The notes under the pieces are model-generated. The model did not search any database, had not been told where the DNA came from, and saw nothing but the letters and a program-made list of their open reading frames with translations. Positions 1 through 9,633 of a DNA stretch of 64,000 bases are shown here, in pieces. The translations under genes were made by a program, and so were the position numbers. Source of the stretch: Roseateles toxinivorans (GTDB lineage: Bacteria > Pseudomonadota > Gammaproteobacteria > Burkholderiales > Burkholderiaceae_C); the NCBI RefSeq assembly GCF_004362525.1, contig NZ_SNXS01000001.1, positions 792,520 through 856,519 of the forward strand. Reading direction: 5' to 3'. Within the stretch, counting starts at the first letter, position 1. Each line of letters opens with the position of its first letter.

Positions 1-1190
1 GCCTTGTCCTTCACCAGTTGCACGGCTCCCATCAAGCCGCAGGTCTGGGTCTCGCCTACCAGCGGGTGCTCGGCCAGTTCGGCGAATTGCTGGGCCAGAT
101 AGGGACCGACGTTGTGCTTGACATGGCTCACGAGGTTGAGCTGGCGTATCAGGCCGATATTGGCCAGAGCCACCGCGCAGGCCACCGGATGGCCCGAGTA
201 GGTGAAGCCGTGGTTGAACTCGCCGCCCTGCTCGATCAGCACCTTGGCGATGCGCTCGCCGACCATCACCCCGCCCAGCGGGATGTAGCCCGAGGTCACG
301 CCCTTGGCAAAGGTCATCAGGTCGGGCCTGCTGCCCACCGTCTCGCAGCCGAACCATTCGCCGGTGCGGCCGAAGCCGCAGATCACCTCGTCGCTGACCA
401 GGAGGATGCCGTACTTGTCGCAGATGCGCTGGATCTCGGGCCAGTAGGTCGTGGGCGGCACGATCACGCCGCCGGCGCCCTGGATAGGCTCGCCGATGAA
501 GGCGGCCACGCGCTCCGGGCCGACGGCGAGTATCTTTTCCTCCAGCCAGCGGGCGGCGGTGAGACCGAAGTCCTCGCGGCTCTGATCGCCGCCCAGCTCG
601 AACCAGTGCGGCTGCTCGATATGGGTGATGTTCGGTATCGGCAAGCCGCCCTGAGCATGCATGCCGCTCATGCCGCCAAGAGACGCCCCGGCCATCGTCG
701 AGCCGTGATAGCCGTTGTGCCGGCCGATGATGACCTGGCGTTCCGGCTGACCCAGCACATCCCAGTAGCGGCGCACCATGCGCACGATGGTGTCATTGCC
801 CTCGGAGCCCGAGCTGGTGAAGAACACATGCTGGAACTGCGGCGGCGTCACCTCCGCCAGCAGCTCGGCCAGCTCGATGCTGGGCGGCGTGGCGGTCTGG
901 AAGAAGGCGTTGTAGAAGGGCAGCTCCTGCATCTGCCGGGCGGCTGCATCGACCAGCGCCTTCTGCCCGTAGCCGACGTTGACGCACCAGAGGCCGCTCA
1001 TTGCGTCGAGGATCTTGTTGCCGTCGCTGTCGTGCAGATAGATGTTGTTGGCGTCGGTGATGATGCGCGAGCCCTTCTTGGCCAGGGCGGCGAAGTCGGT
1101 GAACGGGTGGAGGAAGTGGGCGGCATCGGCCTGCTGCCACTCTTTGGTGCTGCGCTTGGCAGCCCGGGACGGTTGTTGAATCGTGCTCAT
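1..1190 (-). CDS. spuC: Putrescine--pyruvate aminotransferase, SpuC-like (partial, C-terminus off window)
   Basis: Class III PLP-dependent aminotransferase expected to move the amino group of putrescine or a related diamine to pyruvate, giving 4-aminobutanal and alanine in the cytoplasm. From the ATG at 1190 the frame stays open to the window edge (396 complete codons), so about 60-70 C-terminal residues of a usual ~455-470 are missing. Visible motifs are MSGLWCVNVGYG near residue 60, the SSGSE cofactor-phosphate loop, DEVICGFGRTG, and the Schiff-base lysine in FAKGVTSGY (K296). The sequence resembles Pseudomonas SpuC along its whole visible length, including GEFNHGFTYSGHP. It lies 30 bp downstream of the PuuA-like ligase and is probably the last or near-last gene of the same minus-strand operon. 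Other polyamine or omega-amino-acid substrates remain possible. Confidence 0.9.
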   Translation of the reverse strand, partial: MSTIQQPSRAAKRSTKEWQQADAAHFLHPFTDFAALAKKGSRIITDANNIYLHDSDGNKILDAMSGLWCVNVGYGQKALVDAAARQMQELPFYNAFFQTATPPSIELAELLAEVTPPQFQHVFFTSSGSEGNDTIVRMVRRYWDVLGQPERQVIIGRHNGYHGSTMAGASLGGMSGMHAQGGLPIPNITHIEQPHWFELGGDQSREDFGLTAARWLEEKILAVGPERVAAFIGEPIQGAGGVIVPPTTYWPEIQRICDKYGILLVSDEVICGFGRTGEWFGCETVGSRPDLMTFAKGVTSGYIPLGGVMVGERIAKVLIEQGGEFNHGFTYSGHPVACAVALANIGLIRQLNLVSHVKHNVGPYLAQQFAELAEHPLVGETQTCGLMGAVQLVKDK

Positions 1191-1220
1191 AGGGTGCTCC
1201 GTATCGATGGACTGATGCGC

Positions 1221-2585
1221 TCAGACGTGAAGTAGAAGGTGCTCTCGCTCCCATGGCGAGATCACCTTCATGAACTCCGCGTACTCGATTTCCTTGACCT
1301 CGGTGTAGACGGTGATGAAGGACTCGCCCAGCACCTCGGCCAGGTCTTTCTCGTTGCGCAGCAGGTCCAGCGCCTCGCCCAGGCTGCGGGGCAGTTGATA
1401 GTCGCCCAGGTACGCGTCGCCCTTGCATTCCGGGCTGGGTGCGATCCTGTTCTTGATGCCCAGATAGCCGCAGGCCAGCGTGGCGGCCAGCGCCACATAG
1501 GGATTGGCATCGGCGCCGATGACGCGGTTCTCCACCCGGCGCGCCGAGGGGCTGGCCACCGGCGAGCGTATGCCGACGGTGCGGTTGTCGGTGCCCCACT
1601 GGATATTGATCGGCGCGGCGGTGTTGCGCGAGAGGCGCCGGTAGCTGTTCACATAGGGGGCGAACAGGGCCATCGCCGCCGGAATGTACTTCTGCAGACC
1701 GCCGATGTACCAGAAGAACTCCTGGCTGGGCGAGCCGTCTTCATTGCTGAAGATGTTCTTGCCGGTGCTGGCGCTGACCACGCTCTGGTGCACATGCATG
1801 GCGCTGCCTGGCTCGTTGGCGATGGGCTTGGCCATGAAGGTGGCGAACATATCGTGGCGCATCGCCGCCTCGCGCAGGGTGCGCTTGAAGAAGAACACCT
1901 CGTCGGCCAGCTTCAGCGGGTCGTCATGGAAGAAGTTGATCTCCATCTGGCCCGCGCCGATCTCGTGGATCAGGGTGTCGACGTTCAGACCCATCTGCTC
2001 GCAATAGGCATAGACGTCCTCGAACAGCGGGTCGAACTCGTTCACCGCGTCGATCGAATAGGCCTGGCGCGAGGTCTCGGCGCGGCCGCTGCGGCCCACC
2101 GGCGGCTTCAGGGGAATGTCCGGATCGGGGTTGCGTGCGACCAGATAGAACTCCAGCTCGGGCGCGACGACTGGCTGCCAGCCCTCGGCCGCATAGAGCT
2201 CGCAGACCCGGCGCAGCACCGAACGCGGCGCGAACGGAATCAGCTTGCCGTGCTGGTCGAAGCAGTCATGGATGATTTGCGCGGTCGGGTCGGTGGCCCA
2301 GGGCACGATGCGCACCGTGGTCGGGTCGGGGCGCAGATGCATGTCCTGGTCGGTCGGCGAGATCACGTCGTAGTAGGGGCCGACCTCAGGGAATTCGCCG
2401 GTCACGCCCATGGCCACCACGGCCTCGGGCAGCCGCATGCCGCGGTCTTCGGTGAAGCGCTCGCGCGGCAGGATCTTGCCGCGGGCCACGCCGGTCAGGT
2501 CGGGCACCAGGCACTCGATCTCCGTGACGCGGCGCTCCTTGAACCATTGTTCGAGGTCTGCGAATGTGAATTTGCTGGTTGTCAT
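1221..2585 (-). CDS. puuA: Glutamine synthetase family protein, gamma-glutamylputrescine synthetase-like
   Basis: 454-residue member of the glutamine synthetase fold. It is probably the ATP-dependent ligase that joins glutamate to putrescine, the first step of the gamma-glutamylated putrescine pathway. The N-terminal beta-grasp part contains ECLVPDLTGVARGKILP, a signature of PuuA/GlnA-like ligases rather than GlnA itself. The catalytic domain shows PELEFYL, HEIGAGQMEINF, the histidine segment AMHVHQSV and NRVIGADANPYVALAA. The neighbours, a PuuD-like hydrolase, a PuuB-like oxidase and two diamine/omega-amino-acid transaminases, make a polyamine substrate much more likely than ammonia assimilation. 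The stop lies 30 bp before the SpuC-like start. Spermidine or another amine could also be the acceptor. Confidence 0.9.
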   Translation of the reverse strand: MTTSKFTFADLEQWFKERRVTEIECLVPDLTGVARGKILPRERFTEDRGMRLPEAVVAMGVTGEFPEVGPYYDVISPTDQDMHLRPDPTTVRIVPWATDPTAQIIHDCFDQHGKLIPFAPRSVLRRVCELYAAEGWQPVVAPELEFYLVARNPDPDIPLKPPVGRSGRAETSRQAYSIDAVNEFDPLFEDVYAYCEQMGLNVDTLIHEIGAGQMEINFFHDDPLKLADEVFFFKRTLREAAMRHDMFATFMAKPIANEPGSAMHVHQSVVSASTGKNIFSNEDGSPSQEFFWYIGGLQKYIPAAMALFAPYVNSYRRLSRNTAAPINIQWGTDNRTVGIRSPVASPSARRVENRVIGADANPYVALAATLACGYLGIKNRIAPSPECKGDAYLGDYQLPRSLGEALDLLRNEKDLAEVLGESFITVYTEVKEIEYAEFMKVISPWEREHLLLHV

Positions 2586-2657
2586 GTATCACCTGTTTTG
2601 CTGGGCCCCGGCTCCATGGCCGGCGCGGGAGGGCGTTGGGGGTGAAACAGGAGACAG

Positions 2658-3437
2658 CTAGGTTTCCGGGTCGCGCTGCTGCAGTTGCTGACGGTCTTGA
2701 TGGAACCGGTGGCAGGCCTGGCCAAAGGCCGTCAGCACCGCCATCGAGGCCGGGTTGCTGGCTGCCTGCCACTCGGGGTGCCACTGCACGCACAGATTGA
2801 AGCCGACGGCTTGGCTGACCGAGAAGGCCTCGACCAGGCCATCGGGCGCCACGGCCTCGACCCGCAGGCCCGGCGCCAGCTGCTTGACCCCCTGGCCATG
2901 CAGTGAGTTGACCTGGATGGTGTCGCTGCCGACGATTTGGTGAAGCAGGCCACCCGGGACGACGGCAATCGGATGCACCGGCGCGTACTGCTCCTCTGCG
3001 CTGAGATCTTTGGGCGCGCGATGGTCCTGCAATCCCGGCTGCTCCTGCACGGCCTGATGCAAGCTGCCACCCAGCGCCACATTGGCCTCCTGGAAGCCGC
3101 GGCAGATCGCGAACAGCGGCATGCCCAGCTCCAGCGCCTTCGGGATCAGCGGCAGGGTCCAGTCGTCGCGCTCCGGGTCCAGCGGCAGGGACGGGTCATG
3201 CACCGCCTCGTCGAAATTCTTCGGGTGGACATTGGACGGCGAGCCGGTCAGCAGCACGCCGTCGGCGAGGGCCAGCAGCGCGTCCAGCTCGTGCGGCTGC
3301 ACCGAGGGCACGATCAGCGGCGTGCAGCCGGCCAGGCGCACGGCCTCGATGTACTTCTTGCCCGTGGCGTAGAACGGGTGGTCGCCGATCGGCCTGCTGC
3401 ACGCCGGCACCAGCACAATGGGTTTTGTACGACTCAT
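2658..3437 (-). CDS. puuD: Gamma-glutamyl-gamma-aminobutyrate hydrolase, PuuD-like (class I glutamine amidotransferase fold)
   Basis: 259-residue cytoplasmic hydrolase of the peptidase C26 family. It would release GABA and glutamate from gamma-glutamyl-GABA, the last gamma-glutamyl step of putrescine breakdown. The catalytic triad can be read: nucleophile C112 in FAICRGFQE, and H220 and E222 in QWHPEWQ. The start ATG overlaps the PuuB-like stop by four bases (ATGA), the usual sign of translational coupling, and the PuuA-like gene follows 72 bp downstream. Length and motif order fit the family. It lies in a five-gene minus-strand run for polyamine use. Confidence 0.92.
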   Translation of the reverse strand: MSRTKPIVLVPACSRPIGDHPFYATGKKYIEAVRLAGCTPLIVPSVQPHELDALLALADGVLLTGSPSNVHPKNFDEAVHDPSLPLDPERDDWTLPLIPKALELGMPLFAICRGFQEANVALGGSLHQAVQEQPGLQDHRAPKDLSAEEQYAPVHPIAVVPGGLLHQIVGSDTIQVNSLHGQGVKQLAPGLRVEAVAPDGLVEAFSVSQAVGFNLCVQWHPEWQAASNPASMAVLTAFGQACHRFHQDRQQLQQRDPET

Positions 3438-4750
3438 AACATGTCTCTCAAACGGTAATACGCCATGCCCAGCACCAGGGCCGGGGTGCGCAGCCAGCGC
3501 CCTCCCGGGAAACGGTGATGAGCGAGGCGCGCGAAGGTGTCGAAGCGGCCAGCGTCGCCGGCGATGGCCTCGGCCACTAATCTGCCTGCCAGGCCGGTCA
3601 GCGCCAGGCCGTGGCCCGAAAAGCCCTGCAAGTAGTAGATGCCGGCGTCTTCGGACCTGCCGCTGCGCTGGTCCAGCCGGCCGAAGTCGGGGGCCCGGTT
3701 CATCGTGATGTCGACGAAGCCGCCCCAGCTGTACTCCAGCGTCACGTCCTCCAGCTGCGGAAAGCTCTTGCGCATGCGATCGCGCATGCTTTGCGCCAGG
3801 TTCGGTGGCGTGACCGTGCTGTAGCTGACGCGACCGCCATAGAGCAGGCGGTCATCGGCCGTGGGGCGGAAGTAGTCGAGCACGAAATTGGTGTCGCAAA
3901 CCGCCGCGCGCGACGGTATCAGCTGCTGCATCACCCCCGGCGCCAGTGGCTCGGTGCAGACGATATAGGTGCCCACCGGCATGATGCGTTCGGCAAGCGC
4001 AGGCGCCAGGTCCTGCAGATAGACATTGCCGGCCAGCAGCACCTGCCTGGCCTTGACCCTGCCGTGGTCGGTATGGACGGTGTTGCTGGCACCGCGTTCG
4101 ATGCGCGTCACGGCCGATTGCTCGAACATCTGCACGCCGAGACCGGCTGCCGCCCGGGCCAGACCCAGGCTGTACTTCAGTGGATGCAGGTGCCCCGAGC
4201 GCGGGTCATAGACGCCGCTGTGAAAGCGCGGGCTCTTGATGTAGGCGGGCAGGTCGGCCGGCCCCAGCCAGCGCAGCGGATAGTCATAGCGGCTGGCCAT
4301 CTGCTCGGCCCAGTCCTGCAGCGCGGTGGCTTTGCGGGCATTGATGGCCAGTCCCAGATAGCCGTCCTGCCAGTCGCAGTCGATCTGGTGCTGCTGGCAG
4401 CGCTGCTTGATGATGTCCAGCGCCTCCAGGGTCATGCCCCAGACGGCGCGCGAGGCCTCCAGCCCCAGCTGCGCTTCAATGGTGGATTGCTCACAGGCCA
4501 GGCCGTGAATCGCCTGTCCACCGTTGCGGCCCGAGGCCCCCCAGCCGACTTCTCGCGCCTCCAGCAGCACGACCTTGAAACCGCGCTCGGACAGTTCGAT
4601 CGCGGCGGACAGACCCGCCAGACCGCCACCCACAATGGCCACATCGCATGAGACCTCGTCCCGCAATGGGGGGAACGCCTGCTCGCGGCGCACGCTGGCC
4701 GCGTAAAAGGAGTTCCGCGTCAGCTCGCGGTCTGTGCTCAGGAGGTTCAT
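3434..4750 (-). CDS. puuB: FAD-dependent oxidoreductase, gamma-glutamylputrescine oxidase-like
   Basis: 438-residue DAO-type flavoprotein, expected to oxidise gamma-glutamylputrescine to gamma-glutamyl-aminobutyraldehyde with release of H2O2 and ammonia. The Rossmann motif VAIVGGGLAGLSAAIELSERG lies around residues 38-57 and is followed by the conserved GWGASGRNGGQ loop. The C-terminal part has YLQGFSGHGLALTG, which closes the FAD site in this family. It overlaps the PuuD-like gene by 4 bp and sits about 50 bp after the BauA-like transaminase. No aldehyde dehydrogenase (PuuC) is in the window; it may lie to the left or elsewhere. Other amine or amino-acid oxidase substrates cannot be excluded from sequence alone. 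Confidence 0.88.
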   Translation of the reverse strand: MNLLSTDRELTRNSFYAASVRREQAFPPLRDEVSCDVAIVGGGLAGLSAAIELSERGFKVVLLEAREVGWGASGRNGGQAIHGLACEQSTIEAQLGLEASRAVWGMTLEALDIIKQRCQQHQIDCDWQDGYLGLAINARKATALQDWAEQMASRYDYPLRWLGPADLPAYIKSPRFHSGVYDPRSGHLHPLKYSLGLARAAAGLGVQMFEQSAVTRIERGASNTVHTDHGRVKARQVLLAGNVYLQDLAPALAERIMPVGTYIVCTEPLAPGVMQQLIPSRAAVCDTNFVLDYFRPTADDRLLYGGRVSYSTVTPPNLAQSMRDRMRKSFPQLEDVTLEYSWGGFVDITMNRAPDFGRLDQRSGRSEDAGIYYLQGFSGHGLALTGLAGRLVAEAIAGDAGRFDTFARLAHHRFPGGRWLRTPALVLGMAYYRLRDML

Positions 4751-4801
4751 AAAGGGTATGCGCTAGGCAAGGTCCTCGGTAAGGGTTGGTTCGTCGAAAC
4801 G

Positions 4802-6121
4802 TCAGGCCGCGCGCTGGATTGCGCCGCGGAGCGTGTCGATGATGTGGTCGATGTGCTTGCGCTCGATGATCAGCGGCGGGCTCAGAGCAATCGTGTCGCC
4901 GGTGGTGCGTATCAGTACGCCCTTCTCCCAGCAGTCGAGGAAGATATTGAAGGCGCGCTTGGCCGGCTCGCCAGGCAGGGGGCTCAGCTCGACGCCGCCG
5001 ACCAGGCCGATATTGCGAATGTCGATCACATTCGGCAGGCCCTTCAGCGAATGCAGGCATTCGGCAAAGTAGCCGCCCAGCTCCCCGGCACGGGTCAAGA
5101 GGCCCTCTTCGGCATAGGTGTCCAGGGTGCCCAGCGCCGCGGCGCAGGCCAGCGGGTGGGCCGAGTAGGTGTAGCCGTGGAAGAACTCGATCAGATGCTC
5201 GGGCCCGTTCATGAAGGCATCGTGGATGTGCTGCTTGGCAATCACCGCGCCCATGGGCACGCAACCATTGGTCAGGCCCTTGGCCACGGTCATCAGGTCC
5301 GGCGTGACGCCGAAGGTCTGGGCGCCAAACGGGTTGCCGGTGCGGCCGAATCCGGTGATGACCTCATCGAATATCAAGAGGATGCCGTGCTTGTCGCAGA
5401 TCTCGCGCAGCCGCTGCAGATAGCCCTTGGGCGGAATCAGCACACCGGTCGAACCGGCCACCGGCTCGACGATCACCGCGGCAATGGTGCTCGCGTCGTG
5501 CAGGGCGACCAGACGTTCCAGATCGTCCGCCAGATTCGCACCATGCTCGGGCTGGCCGACGGTGAAGGCATTGCGCGCCGCGTCATGGGTGTGGCCGATA
5601 TGGTCCACGCCACTGAGCATCATGCCGAACATCTTGCGGTTGCCGACCATGCCGCCAACCGAGATGCCGCCGAAATTGACGCCGTGGTAGCCCCGCTCGC
5701 GGCCGATCAGCCGGGTGCGCGAACCCTCGCCGCGCACGCGGTGGTAGGCCAGGGCCATCTTCAGCGCGGTGTCCACCGACTCGGAGCCCGAGTTGGTGTA
5801 GAAAACCTTGTTCATGCCTGCAGGCGTCAGCTCGACCAGGCGCTCGGCCAGCTCGAAGGCCTTGGGGTGGGCCATCTGGAACGGCGGTGCAAAATCCAGC
5901 TCGGCCGCCTGTTGCTGGATGGCCTGCACGATGCGCGGGCGGTTGTGGCCGGCATTGACGCACCACAGCCCGGCAATACCGTCCAGCACCTGGCGGCCCT
6001 TGTCGTCGGTGAAATACATGCCGTCGGCGCGGGTCAGCAGGCGCGGCGCCTTCTTGAACTGGCGATTGGCCGTGAACGGCATCCAGTAGGCATCAAGGTT
6101 GGCGTCGGTCGGTTGGCTCAT
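4802..6121 (-). CDS. Omega-amino acid--pyruvate aminotransferase (BauA-like)
   Basis: Class III aminotransferase of 439 residues. It closely resembles beta-alanine/omega-amino acid:pyruvate transaminase: YWMPFTANRQFKK at the N-terminus, FYTNSGSESVDTALK, IGRERGYHGVNF, LLIFDEVITGFGRTG, the PLP lysine in TVAKGLTNGCVPMG, and HGYTYSAHPLAC. An in-frame ATG exists 15 codons upstream (6166), but I chose 6121 because AGGAG stands about 8 bases before it and the family begins here. It is the first gene of the minus-strand polyamine run and diverges from the Lrp/AsnC gene, which is a likely regulator. Substrate could be beta-alanine, GABA or a monoacetylated diamine. Confidence 0.9.
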   Translation of the reverse strand: MSQPTDANLDAYWMPFTANRQFKKAPRLLTRADGMYFTDDKGRQVLDGIAGLWCVNAGHNRPRIVQAIQQQAAELDFAPPFQMAHPKAFELAERLVELTPAGMNKVFYTNSGSESVDTALKMALAYHRVRGEGSRTRLIGRERGYHGVNFGGISVGGMVGNRKMFGMMLSGVDHIGHTHDAARNAFTVGQPEHGANLADDLERLVALHDASTIAAVIVEPVAGSTGVLIPPKGYLQRLREICDKHGILLIFDEVITGFGRTGNPFGAQTFGVTPDLMTVAKGLTNGCVPMGAVIAKQHIHDAFMNGPEHLIEFFHGYTYSAHPLACAAALGTLDTYAEEGLLTRAGELGGYFAECLHSLKGLPNVIDIRNIGLVGGVELSPLPGEPAKRAFNIFLDCWEKGVLIRTTGDTIALSPPLIIERKHIDHIIDTLRGAIQRAA

Positions 6122-6298
6122 TGCATCACTCCTGAGAGGGTTTCGGGCGCGGTCATTCATGGTCAATCTCCGCTGGCCCCACGTTCTACAGTCTAGTCAG
6201 GGCGGCGCGCAATGTGCTGGCGCAATGCGTCCGGGTTGACCCGTGGTTTCGCAATCTGATGCGATAATTTGGCTGATTCAAGCAACAAAATTCGAATC
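6122..6298. promoter_or_regulatory. Divergent intergenic region between the polyamine operon and the lrp-like gene
   Basis: The 177 bases separate the start of the minus-strand aminotransferase from the plus-strand Lrp/AsnC start, so promoters in both directions and an operator for the regulator are expected here. The segment from about 6245 to 6300 is AT-richer than its surroundings, as expected for a promoter. I could not assign -35/-10 boxes with an acceptable spacer. The regulatory role is inferred from gene layout only. Confidence 0.5.
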
Positions 6299-6769
6299 AT
6301 GACCAAGCCGGTGCAATTGGATGCGATAGACCGTCATATTTTGAATGAACTTCAGGCGAATGGCCGACTCTCCAATGTGGAGTTGGCCCAGCGGGTGCAT
6401 CTGTCGCCCTCGGCCTGTCTGCGACGGGTCAAACAGCTGGAAGAGCAGGGCGTCATCGCCAACTATGTGGCCCTGGTGGACCCCAAGGTCGTCGGCAAGC
6501 AGGGCACCTGCTACACCATCATCAATCTGGAGCGTATGACGACGCAGGCGCTGGAGTCTTTCGAGCAGGCGGTGCGCGCCAGCCCCGATGTGCTGGACTG
6601 CTTCTATCTGGCCGGCAGCAACGACTACCTGATCCGCTTCGCCTACCGTGACGCCGAGGACCTGGAGCGCTTCCACACCCATGTGCTGATGCACCTGCCC
6701 GAGGTGGCCCGCTCCAACTCAATGATGGTGCTGCGCACGATCAAGAAGAGCACGGCGTTTCCGCTCTGA
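6299..6769 (+). CDS. Lrp/AsnC family transcriptional regulator
   Basis: 156-residue feast/famine regulator. The N-terminal winged helix-turn-helix (LDAIDRHILNELQANGRLSNVELAQRV, then LSPSACLRRVKQLEEQG) occupies residues 6-55. A C-terminal RAM/AsnC ligand-binding domain ends with NSMMVLRTIKKSTAFPL. I start at the ATG at 6299; a TTG ten codons upstream (6269) is also in frame but would add residues the family lacks. It is divergent from the polyamine catabolic run, and such pairs usually mean that the Lrp-type protein senses an amino acid or amine and controls the neighbouring operon. The ligand is unknown. Isocitrate lyase starts 266 bp downstream. Confidence 0.93.
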   Translation: MTKPVQLDAIDRHILNELQANGRLSNVELAQRVHLSPSACLRRVKQLEEQGVIANYVALVDPKVVGKQGTCYTIINLERMTTQALESFEQAVRASPDVLDCFYLAGSNDYLIRFAYRDAEDLERFHTHVLMHLPEVARSNSMMVLRTIKKSTAFPL

Positions 6770-7035
6770 TCGTCCGCGGATCGCGTCATTGCACCATGCG
6801 ATATCGCCGTTTTGCATTATGAAAAATAGAGATGGTGCAGTGCCGCAAAATTTCTCATCATGAAGATCGCAATTTCACAATGCGGCGCGCAAAACGTAAC
6901 TTATTGAATTTAAAGGATTAAATATTTAGTCTTATATAAGACATAAGTCTTCCCATGCGGGTGCGGCAGGCGTAATCTAGGACCCATGAACTGCCTCGTT
7001 TCCTTGTCTCACTGAACCCCGCTGAAGGAGCTGTT
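6770..7035 (+). promoter_or_regulatory. AT-rich control region of the isocitrate lyase gene with overlapping palindromes
   Basis: The 266-bp gap before aceA is clearly AT-richer than the flanking genes. At 6929-6942 it contains the perfect 14-bp palindrome GTCTTATATAAGAC, followed directly by another half site, so that 6928-6951 reads as three alternating GTCTT/AAGAC half sites (AAGAC-ATAA-GTCTT is also an inverted repeat). Such an arrangement looks like an operator for a dimeric repressor binding twice. GCGATATCGC at about 6798-6807 is a second palindrome close to the lrp stop. The cognate regulator is not identified. Confidence 0.6.
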
Positions 7036-8334
<1,299 letters not shown>

Positions 8335-8374
8335 GCGTGACCGGGACGTAGTTACCTAGAGGTCCGGGAGACAA

Positions 8375-8403
8375 AAGGCCCGCCGCCACAAGCGGCGGGC
8401 CTT
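8375..8403. terminator. Strong hairpin terminator between aceA and the convergent alcohol dehydrogenase
   Basis: A perfect 12-bp stem (AAGGCCCGCCGC / GCGGCGGGCCTT) with a 5-base CACAA loop, followed by CCTATTTTT. It lies between the convergent 3' ends of aceA (8334) and the iron alcohol dehydrogenase (8420). The stem reads equally from the other side, with a shorter A-run giving U residues on the minus transcript, so it may serve both genes. Confidence 0.93.
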
Positions 8404-8419
8404 CCTATTTTTGCCGTTG

Positions 8420-9568
8420 CTACATGCTGGTGATCAGCATCTCGCGGTACTCCTCGGCGCTGGCCAGTCGCGGATTGGTCTTGTGGCAATGGTCGGCCAT
8501 CGCATAGCCAATGATGCGGTCGAACAGGTCGGCGGTGACGCCCATGGCCGCAAGCCCGGCCGGCAGGCCCAGGCGTTGATTCATTTCGGTCAGGGCCTCG
8601 GCCACCTCGGTGCCCTTGCTGTCGCAACTGCCCAGGCCCATCGCATGGGCCATGCGCTGCAGGCGCTGCTGCTCTTGCACGCTGGCCGAGCCGGCATTGA
8701 AACGCACCACCGCCGGCAGGAACACCGCGTTCAAGGTGCCGTGGTGCAGGCGCGGATTGATGCCGCCCAGGCTGTGGCTCAGCGAATGCACGCAACCCAG
8801 TCCCTTCTGGAAGGCCAGTGCCCCCTGCATGCTGGCGCTCATCATCGCCCAGCGGGCGGCGCGGTCGCTGCCGTCCTTCGTCGCCCGCTCGATGTGCGCC
8901 CAGCCACGGGTCAGGCCGTCCAGCGCAATGCCGTCGGCCGGCGGATTGATGGCGGCCGACATGAAGGTCTCCATGCAGTGCGCGATCGCGTCCATGCCGG
9001 TGGCGGCCGTCAGGCCGGGCGGCAGGCCGAGGGTCAGGTCGGGGTCGCAGATGGCGGCCTTGGGCATCAGGAACCAGCTGTGGAAACCGAGCTTGCGGCC
9101 GTCGTCGACGATCAGGATGGCGCCGCGCGCCACCTCGCTGCCGGTGCCGGCCGTCGTCGGCACGGCAATCAGCGGCGACACGGCGGCGGTGATGCGCGGG
9201 CTGCCGCCTTCTATCGTCGCGTAGGTGGTCATAGCCCCGGGATGGGTGGCGGCAATCGCCACGCCCTTGGCCAGGTCGATGCTGGAGCCGCCGCCGACGG
9301 CGACCAAGCCGTCGCAGCCGTTCTCGACATAGACCTTGACCGCGGCGCGCACGGCCGCCTCGGTGGGGTTGGACGGCGTGCCGTCGAACACCGCATGGTG
9401 GAGGTCCTTGAGCCCTGCCAGTGCCTGGTCCAGCACACCCGCGGCGCGCACGCCCGCATCGCTGATCACCAGTGGCCGGTTGATACCGACGCGCTGGCAT
9501 TCGGAGGCCAGCAGCGCCACCGCGCCATGCTCGAACTGGATCTGGGTCAGATAGTTGATCAAGGCCAT
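8420..9568 (-). CDS. Iron-containing alcohol dehydrogenase (group III)
   Basis: 382-residue NAD(P)-dependent dehydrogenase that would interconvert an alcohol and an aldehyde or ketone. The nucleotide loop GGGSSIDLAKG and the TTAGTGSEV segment are typical. Metal ligands fit the family: D in CDPDLTLGLP, H in DAIAHCMETF, H in HSLSHSLGG and H in LHHGTLNAVFLP. The start ATG at 9568 is preceded by AGGAG about ten bases upstream; longer in-frame extensions overlap the divergent esterase promoter and lack homology. It diverges from the esterase at 9634. The substrate is unknown; many relatives act on short-chain alcohols, lactaldehyde or 4-hydroxybutyrate. Confidence 0.92.
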   Translation of the reverse strand: MALINYLTQIQFEHGAVALLASECQRVGINRPLVISDAGVRAAGVLDQALAGLKDLHHAVFDGTPSNPTEAAVRAAVKVYVENGCDGLVAVGGGSSIDLAKGVAIAATHPGAMTTYATIEGGSPRITAAVSPLIAVPTTAGTGSEVARGAILIVDDGRKLGFHSWFLMPKAAICDPDLTLGLPPGLTAATGMDAIAHCMETFMSAAINPPADGIALDGLTRGWAHIERATKDGSDRAARWAMMSASMQGALAFQKGLGCVHSLSHSLGGINPRLHHGTLNAVFLPAVVRFNAGSASVQEQQRLQRMAHAMGLGSCDSKGTEVAEALTEMNQRLGLPAGLAAMGVTADLFDRIIGYAMADHCHKTNPRLASAEEYREMLITSM

Positions 9569-9633
9569 GTCTCGCTTGCTCCTGTGTGGGATGAGTTCAG
9601 CCAGTATGCTCCGGCCCATCCCGGCAAGAGGAC

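Noticed and set aside
793-1599. Minus-strand frame of 268 codons spanning the aminotransferase/ligase junction
   Set aside because: It lies in another phase across two well-supported genes and shows no domain.
18-2645. Long plus-strand frames opposite the polyamine genes
   Set aside because: These are antisense shadows of the minus-strand aminotransferase and glutamine synthetase-like genes; the translations are histidine/arginine-rich without motifs.
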